Part shown: positions 1 through 5,573 of the stretch, one piece after another
Numbering within the stretch: position 1 is the stretch's first letter
How the letters are laid out: every line of letters begins with the position of its first letter
NCBI GenBank assembly: GCA_022425585.1
Contig: JAKMFF010000187.1
Coordinates: forward strand, 1 to 5,573
DNA: 5,573 bases
Direction of reading: 5' to 3'
Origin: Candidatus Poseidoniaceae archaeon
GTDB taxonomy: Archaea > Thermoplasmatota > Poseidoniia > Poseidoniales > Poseidoniaceae
Program-made: the position numbers and the translations under genes
The notes under the pieces: generated by a model
The model's input: only the letters and a program-made list of their open reading frames with translations
What the model was told of the DNA's origin: nothing
The model's database searches: none

Positions 1-1876
<1,876 letters not shown>

Positions 1877-1917
1877 ATGGTAAAGAATTGAATAAATTCA
1901 TTTCGTATTTTGTAGGG

Positions 1918-1926
1918 TTATATTTT
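1918..1926 (-). promoter_or_regulatory. Candidate archaeal TATA box for gyrB
   Basis: Minus-strand AAAATATAA follows GCG, giving a plausible purine/A-rich BRE plus TATA element. Transcription starting about 25 bases downstream would begin near 1895. That leaves a leader of roughly 30 bases containing the Shine-Dalgarno. Position and composition are the only support. Confidence 0.4.
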
Positions 1927-1985
1927 CGCTTTTTTTGCCCGTAAATGAGCCGCTGTCTAACGAATACTACTTGTCCCCTCCCCTA

Positions 1986-2030
1986 CCAATTGAAATCGGA
2001 GAAGGGGGTACTTTAAGGTACTGCAATTGG
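1986..2030. repeat. Inverted repeat in the gyrB-aroD intergenic region
   Basis: CCAATTG at 1986-1992 is repeated as its exact complement CAATTGG at 2024-2030, with 31 bases between. Inside, GTACT/GGTAC around TTAA (2008-2021) can form a short hairpin with one G-U pair. CCCCT (1980-1984) can pair alternatively with AGGGG (2003-2007). The element sits between two divergent genes, so it is unlikely to be a terminator. An operator or architectural site is possible. The arms are short, so chance cannot be excluded. Confidence 0.4.
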
Positions 2031-2117
2031 AGTGTTTTTAGTGCTGATTATTAGACAAAAATAACCACCTCAGTATGACGAAACAGAGAGTTTTGGAAAG
2101 AATTTACAGCCGTGAGC

Positions 2118-2125
2118 ATTAATAA
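2118..2125 (+). promoter_or_regulatory. Candidate TATA box for a leaderless aroD transcript
   Basis: The sequence CATTAATAAC around 2118-2126 is TATA-like. Its centre lies about 25 bases before the aroD ATG at 2147, the usual TATA-to-transcription-start distance in archaea. There is no Shine-Dalgarno before this ATG, so transcription may start at or next to the start codon. No convincing A-rich BRE precedes it, which keeps confidence low. Confidence 0.35.
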
Positions 2126-2146
2126 CGACTCCTAATTGGCCAAGTC

Positions 2147-2944
2147 ATGGCTGAACCGAAAGTATGTGTGTCGCTTGAAGCAATCTCTGTAGAAGAGATG
2201 ATTGATGAAGCAACAAGAGCAAATATTGCAGGTGCAGATTATGTCGAGGTAAGGTTTGACAAATTATATCTAAATAAGCCGGAACCAATAACTTCCGTTA
2301 ATGACGACGGAGAAGAAATATCCAAGATACCACCCATCGAAGAATGGGGCGTGAAAGATTTTTCAGAAATCGATATCGATGCTGCCATTTCAAAGTTAAA
2401 GGATGGAATCCCGGTACCCGTAGTATTTACCGTTAGATCTGTTCGAGAAGGTGGTTTCTTCGCAGGAAACGAATCACAAAGACTGGAAATTCTGGAAAAA
2501 GCAATCCATTCAGATGTAACATTTGTCGACATTGAATTATCGATTGACACCAAAGACAGGAATAAACTAATGAAGTCTGCTGAGAAATCAAACTCAAAAG
2601 TAATTGCCTCGATTCACGAAACAAAAGCAACACCTAATGCTGAAGAGATTGTAAATTTGGTAAAGGAGAATAAGGATAACGGAGATATCGTTAAATTCTG
2701 CTCCTTTGTAAGCAACCATAGAGATGCATTGCAAATCCTTGAAGCGGCAAGTTCACTAGTTGGAGAGGAGTCAAATCACTGCTTAATGGGACTAGGAAAT
2801 GGTGGCGATTGGGTTCGCCTCCACGCACCAGTACTCGGCCAAGAAATGGTTTACGCAACAATGCAGAATAGTTTCAGACTATCAGACAAGGGACTGATAA
2901 ATGTCAGAGACCTTAGAGATGCATGGGCACTGATGGAATACTGA
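2147..2944 (+). CDS. aroD: 3-dehydroquinate dehydratase, type I
   Basis: This cytoplasmic enzyme converts 3-dehydroquinate to 3-dehydroshikimate, the third step of the shikimate pathway, through a Schiff base to lysine. The 265 residues follow the type I (beta/alpha)8 pattern: EVRFD at 34-38 (E. coli Glu46/Arg48), FTVRSVREGG at 94-103 (Arg82), general acid/base His157 in ASIHET (His143), Schiff-base Lys183 in DIVKF (Lys170), and Arg224 in DWVR (Arg213). The family is usually about 220-255 residues. The excess is mainly an extra 27 or so residues between EVRFD and the FTVRS strand, acidic and rich in Pro and Ser. The C-terminal lid reads LSDKGLIN where E. coli has ASAPGQIA, so Gln236 appears replaced by Leu250 and the loop is about three residues longer. 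ATG 2147 is the first possible start after an in-frame stop at 2123-2125. It has no Shine-Dalgarno, suggesting a leaderless mRNA. The gene is divergent from gyrB and abuts the next gene tail to tail. Confidence 0.95.
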   Translation: MAEPKVCVSLEAISVEEMIDEATRANIAGADYVEVRFDKLYLNKPEPITSVNDDGEEISKIPPIEEWGVKDFSEIDIDAAISKLKDGIPVPVVFTVRSVREGGFFAGNESQRLEILEKAIHSDVTFVDIELSIDTKDRNKLMKSAEKSNSKVIASIHETKATPNAEEIVNLVKENKDNGDIVKFCSFVSNHRDALQILEAASSLVGEESNHCLMGLGNGGDWVRLHAPVLGQEMVYATMQNSFRLSDKGLINVRDLRDAWALMEY

Positions 2945-4039
2945 TTAAGTTTCAATATCGGGTTCTATGCTAGGATAAGATTTCTGCTCTTCTGACTGCT
3001 CATCACCCGTTATAGGCGGCAATTCTGCTGGCCGCTCCAAAGAAGGAACTAGGCCACTATTTGGCATATTTTCCGCTTGCTCCATACCTGATTTCATATA
3101 TCTAGCATTCAAAATGAATGGGAATATTACAACGCCAATCATCATTAGCAAAAAGGCCAATGCAACAGTATAATTTGGCAAAATAAATGAACGCTCAGTT
3201 GTTATAATTGTTACATCAGCTGCAGTTACAACTCCTGGTGCTGGAGAATCACTATCATGATTATTATCCCAAGTATCTATCACTATGTAGAAATTTTGCC
3301 ACTGCTCGGAGCCAAATAGTGGAGTATAGGATTCTGGACCGTCTAGATTTAGTGCGAAATTAATCTCATCAACCGATTCATATTGGTGTGCATCTCGGTA
3401 AGTTCTCCAGCCTGTGAAATCCATACTTCGCCATTCTGGAGAAACTTCACTTAATGATTCAGCTATATCCCAATATAAACTTTTTTCAGAATGATAAGAA
3501 TAATACAATTCAGTATAACGTTCATATTCTGATGTAGTCATCAAATAAACATCGGCTGAATAGTCATTGTCTGTTTCATTTAGAGATTGTAGAGAGATAC
3601 AGATAGTTGTACGATGCTGCGCAGATAAATTAACTCTTAATGCACCTATACTATCATTGCCTACTAACATAGTAGCATGATGATTAGAAGTAAGCGGCTC
3701 TAGTTTAGAACCTGCATCCCAGTATCGATACATCCACTCTTCTTCGGGGTTCAGTTCAGTAGGCTCCCTTGCCTCGGATGGAAATTGTTGTGACTCATGA
3801 TCCCTACCCCTTTTATCATCATCATCATAATCGCCAAATCCCCAATACATGTCATAATAATTATAATGCGGCACTAAAGCAGATCTTCCAACAGTTTGAT
3901 TCCACAACACTGGCTCTATATCTCCATTACAAGCGTCAGCAGCGGACGCATTACCTACTAGAGAATAATTAGGGGCACCAGTAGCAAACATAGGCACCAT
4001 GAAAACTAGTATCATGAAGATTACTACTTTCTTACTCAT
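2945..4039 (-). CDS. Secreted single-pass membrane protein of unknown function
   Basis: I do not recognise this 364-residue protein. Residues 1-22 look like a Sec signal peptide: KK, then a hydrophobic core at about 5-20, with cleavage perhaps after TGA near 22. The ectodomain (about 23-287) is rich in Asp, Tyr, Trp and Ser and carries seven Asn-X-Ser/Thr sequons (N24, N30, N47, N128, N137, N154, N289). It has two cysteines (C37, C147) that could form a disulfide. An acidic patch, GDYDDDDKRGRD, lies at about 69-80. Strand-like segments SADVYLMTTSEYERY (161-175) and NFYIVIDTWDN (249-259) suggest a beta-sandwich; this is inference. One membrane helix spans about 289-313. The 50-residue tail is acidic and proline-rich, presumably cytoplasmic. 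ATG 4039 is the first possible start after an in-frame stop (4043-4045), and it supplies the signal peptide n-region. It lies 48 bases after the PKD gene on the same strand and may share its transcript. A surface, adhesion or envelope role is likely; no enzymatic motif is seen. Confidence 0.82.
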   Translation of the reverse strand: MSKKVVIFMILVFMVPMFATGAPNYSLVGNASAADACNGDIEPVLWNQTVGRSALVPHYNYYDMYWGFGDYDDDDKRGRDHESQQFPSEAREPTELNPEEEWMYRYWDAGSKLEPLTSNHHATMLVGNDSIGALRVNLSAQHRTTICISLQSLNETDNDYSADVYLMTTSEYERYTELYYSYHSEKSLYWDIAESLSEVSPEWRSMDFTGWRTYRDAHQYESVDEINFALNLDGPESYTPLFGSEQWQNFYIVIDTWDNNHDSDSPAPGVVTAADVTIITTERSFILPNYTVALAFLLMMIGVVIFPFILNARYMKSGMEQAENMPNSGLVPSLERPAELPPITGDEQSEEQKSYPSIEPDIET

Positions 4040-4044
4040 ATCTT

Positions 4045-4050
4045 ACCACC
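4045..4050 (-). promoter_or_regulatory. Shine-Dalgarno-like site of the 364-residue protein gene
   Basis: Minus-strand GGTGGT lies 5 bases before the ATG at 4039. It is a moderate anti-16S match at acceptable spacing and supports that start over the downstream methionines at codons 9, 14 and 17. Confidence 0.45.
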
Positions 4051-4074
4051 ATTCCTGCCACTACTAACCAGTTC

Positions 4075-4080
4075 TATATT
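4075..4080 (-). promoter_or_regulatory. Weak TATA-like element between the two surface-protein genes
   Basis: Minus-strand AATATA (within ACAATATAG) lies 36-41 bases before the ATG at 4039. A start about 25 bases downstream would give a leader near 13 bases, just enough for the GGTGGT site. It could give the downstream gene its own promoter. AT-rich DNA produces such matches often, so read-through from the PKD gene is equally likely. Confidence 0.25.
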
Positions 4081-4087
4081 GTAACTA

Positions 4088-5573
4088 TCAAATTCTTCTT
4101 CTTAATGGCCTTACGTAACCGCTATCTTCACTTCTACGCTCTTCTTTAGATAATATCCCCGGGGCCGGTGGAGGAGTATGTTGGTCCATACCAAGCAAGC
4201 CACCTTGGACTTCAACATGCTCCACATCGGTGTATGTTTCTGCAGCTTGTTTAGCCTCATCTTCTAACTCTGATGATTCCCTCAATACTAACCAGCCTAA
4301 AATCAAGGCAACGGCAATTAATGCAATGTAGGTCGCAAGATCAGAGCCTGCATCTTTAACCCATGAAGTCCAATCTTCTAGTTCAAAGTCTGATAATGAT
4401 GGTTCAGGGTCTGGTTTAGGTGAAACTTGCAAGGTTTCTTCCATAGAGGTACATATCCCTAAACTGTCACATGCTTCAACAATGATAGTATAACTGCCCG
4501 ACTCATTCCACAAACTCTCAATTCGATAATTAACTGCGTTAGGTTGAGGAGTAATGTAGTCATCTTCCAATATTCCATTTTTGTTTGTGTCCTTGTAAAT
4601 GTCAATATCCCATCTTACTACAAGATCGGGATTTAGCGATTCATCTCGGTCGAATAATGACCCATCTTCGATATTCAAGTCACGATATAATAGGATATTG
4701 TTAGCGACTTCAAAATCAGTAATATTTGCGCTTAGATAGGCTTTTTCCTCAATAATTATATCATCTGGAATTTCAATCTTATTAATTTCCGGCGGCTCAT
4801 CAACGACTATAGTAAAGATTTGCTTACTTACGTCTCCAGTCCCGTATGAATCCCTAACAGTTAGCGTAACAGTGTAGGTCCCTGGTGTATCATAATAATG
4901 CCATGGCGAAGCTTGTTTTGATAGTGGTGTTGCATCACCGAAATCCCAAGTATATTCTACAATACCATTCCATTGATCATTATTTTCATCGTTTACAGGA
5001 GAGTATTTGCCCTCATACCTCCGATCCCCATCTCTTGTACCCTCTGAGTCAAAATATAGCATCAAATCAGGGGCTGTGTAGGTATTTTCTGCTTCATCAA
5101 AGGTGTGAGTCCAAGAATCAGGTAAGAAACCTTCTGGACGAGGGGTGTTTTTGTCCATTTGTTGTCCATCGACCCATCCGTCCAATATTTGAACGGAAAT
5201 TATTGGCAGTGGGTTTTGAACTCTAACAATGATTTTCTTAATTGTGCTATCCGCACCGTTTTCATCCGTCACAAATAGTGATACTTCGTGGATTCCAGGT
5301 TCGGTGAAGGTGTATGTAGTAATGGCATTTTCACTGAATTCATCACCACCAAATGACCAATTATAAATTAATCCAGCAGAATCGCCAGTAGTTGAATCTA
5401 TGTCATAAGAAGAGATTCCATCAAATGTGTATGGCACATCAACAAAACCATCCTCGGCTCTAAAGTCAATAGCTGAAGTCTCGCCGTTCTCTGTAATCCT
5501 TACAATGAAGTCTGCTACAGGAATTTGATTTAATACATTAACAAATAATTGCGTAGTAGATTGGCTACCGTCA
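4088..5573 (-). CDS. PKD-repeat cell-surface protein, N-terminus beyond window
   Basis: The frame stays open to the right edge, so only the C-terminal 494 residues are visible. A GTG at 5435-5437 is an internal valine, not the start. Visible residues 1-14 end one repeat. Residues about 15-118 form a PKD domain (NWSFGG, TEPGIHEVSLFVTDENG). Residues about 120-258 form another, with the classic YTWDFGD and DTPGTYTVTLTVRDSYG and an Asp/Asn-rich insertion before WDFGD. Residues about 259-384 form a divergent PKD-like domain in which WDIDIYKDTNKNGILEDD replaces WDFGDG and resembles a calcium-binding loop; C368 and C374 may pair. A Pro/Glu linker leads to a membrane helix at about 411-430 and a 64-residue cytoplasmic tail ending GYVRPLRRRI. 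Sequons are at N71, N283 and N356. PKD domains are beta-sandwiches of extracellular proteins used in adhesion or as spacers in surface proteins and secreted hydrolases. No catalytic domain is visible, but one could lie upstream. The next gene downstream shares this topology. Confidence 0.88.
   Translation of the reverse strand, partial: DGSQSTTQLFVNVLNQIPVADFIVRITENGETSAIDFRAEDGFVDVPYTFDGISSYDIDSTTGDSAGLIYNWSFGGDEFSENAITTYTFTEPGIHEVSLFVTDENGADSTIKKIIVRVQNPLPIISVQILDGWVDGQQMDKNTPRPEGFLPDSWTHTFDEAENTYTAPDLMLYFDSEGTRDGDRRYEGKYSPVNDENNDQWNGIVEYTWDFGDATPLSKQASPWHYYDTPGTYTVTLTVRDSYGTGDVSKQIFTIVVDEPPEINKIEIPDDIIIEEKAYLSANITDFEVANNILLYRDLNIEDGSLFDRDESLNPDLVVRWDIDIYKDTNKNGILEDDYITPQPNAVNYRIESLWNESGSYTIIVEACDSLGICTSMEETLQVSPKPDPEPSLSDFELEDWTSWVKDAGSDLATYIALIAVALILGWLVLRESSELEDEAKQAAETYTDVEHVEVQGGLLGMDQHTPPPAPGILSKEERRSEDSGYVRPLRRRI

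Noticed and set aside
2075..2122. A 15-codon plus-strand open frame (MTKQRVLERIYSREH) upstream of aroD
   Set aside because: It has no Shine-Dalgarno and no clear promoter, and overlaps the candidate aroD TATA box; at this length chance is the simplest explanation. It could be a leader peptide only if the aroD mRNA starts far upstream.
2239..2633. Two minus-strand open frames inside aroD (2239-2553 and 2433-2633)
   Set aside because: They are antisense to conserved aroD codons, have no start signals and show low-complexity composition typical of shadow frames.
3800..3835. Acidic patch resembling an enterokinase/FLAG sequence (DYDDDDK), with a (ATC)n trinucleotide run at 3815-3828
   Set aside because: The match is not the FLAG tag (DYKDDDDK), and it sits inside a natural acidic ectodomain. 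The repeat is only about 14 bases, so neither an engineered tag nor a phase-variable tract is supported.
3769..5226. Plus-strand open frames at 3769-3972 and 4885-5226
   Set aside because: They lie antisense to the two surface-protein genes, and their histidine-rich products come from complemented Asp/Asn codons.
5435..5437. GTG as the start codon of the PKD protein
   Set aside because: The frame continues upstream to the window edge without a stop and encodes the end of one PKD repeat (QSTTQLFVNVLN) and the start of the next; the GTG falls within a repeat and encodes an internal valine.

Overview
The window looks like a piece of the chromosome of an uncultivated, AT-rich archaeon. A marine Thermoplasmatota lineage such as Marine Group II (Poseidoniales) fits best. 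This is an inference. It rests on a bacterial-type DNA gyrase B together with a type I 3-dehydroquinate dehydratase, large secreted PKD-repeat proteins anchored by one C-terminal membrane helix with a short basic/proline-rich tail, AGA/AGG-rich arginine usage, archaeal TATA-like boxes and an apparently leaderless gene. No rRNA or other direct taxonomic marker is present.

Layout, left to right. (1) Bases 1-1862, minus strand: gyrB, complete at its N-terminus and cut by the left edge about 30 codons before its expected end. (2) Bases 1863-2146: a 284-base divergent intergenic region. It holds a Shine-Dalgarno and TATA-like box for gyrB, a TATA-like box placed for a leaderless aroD transcript, a dyad CCAATTG...CAATTGG, and a third AATTGG beside the aroD start. 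(3) Bases 2147-2944, plus strand: aroD (type I 3-dehydroquinate dehydratase, shikimate pathway). (4) Bases 2945-4039, minus strand: a secreted, single-pass membrane protein of unknown function, whose stop codon directly abuts that of aroD. (5) Bases 4088-5573, minus strand: the C-terminal 494 residues of a large PKD-repeat surface protein running off the right edge.

The two housekeeping genes (DNA supercoiling and aromatic amino-acid synthesis) are divergently transcribed from a shared control region. The two surface-protein genes are co-directional, 48 bases apart, and share one topology: exported ectodomain, C-terminal membrane helix, cytoplasmic tail. They may form one transcription unit and act together at the cell envelope. 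No mobile element, CRISPR array, tRNA or rRNA was seen. Most of the window is ordinary core genome. The points deserving a second look are the altered active-site lid of the dehydratase, its long acidic insertion, the unrecognised surface protein, and the patterned intergenic region.
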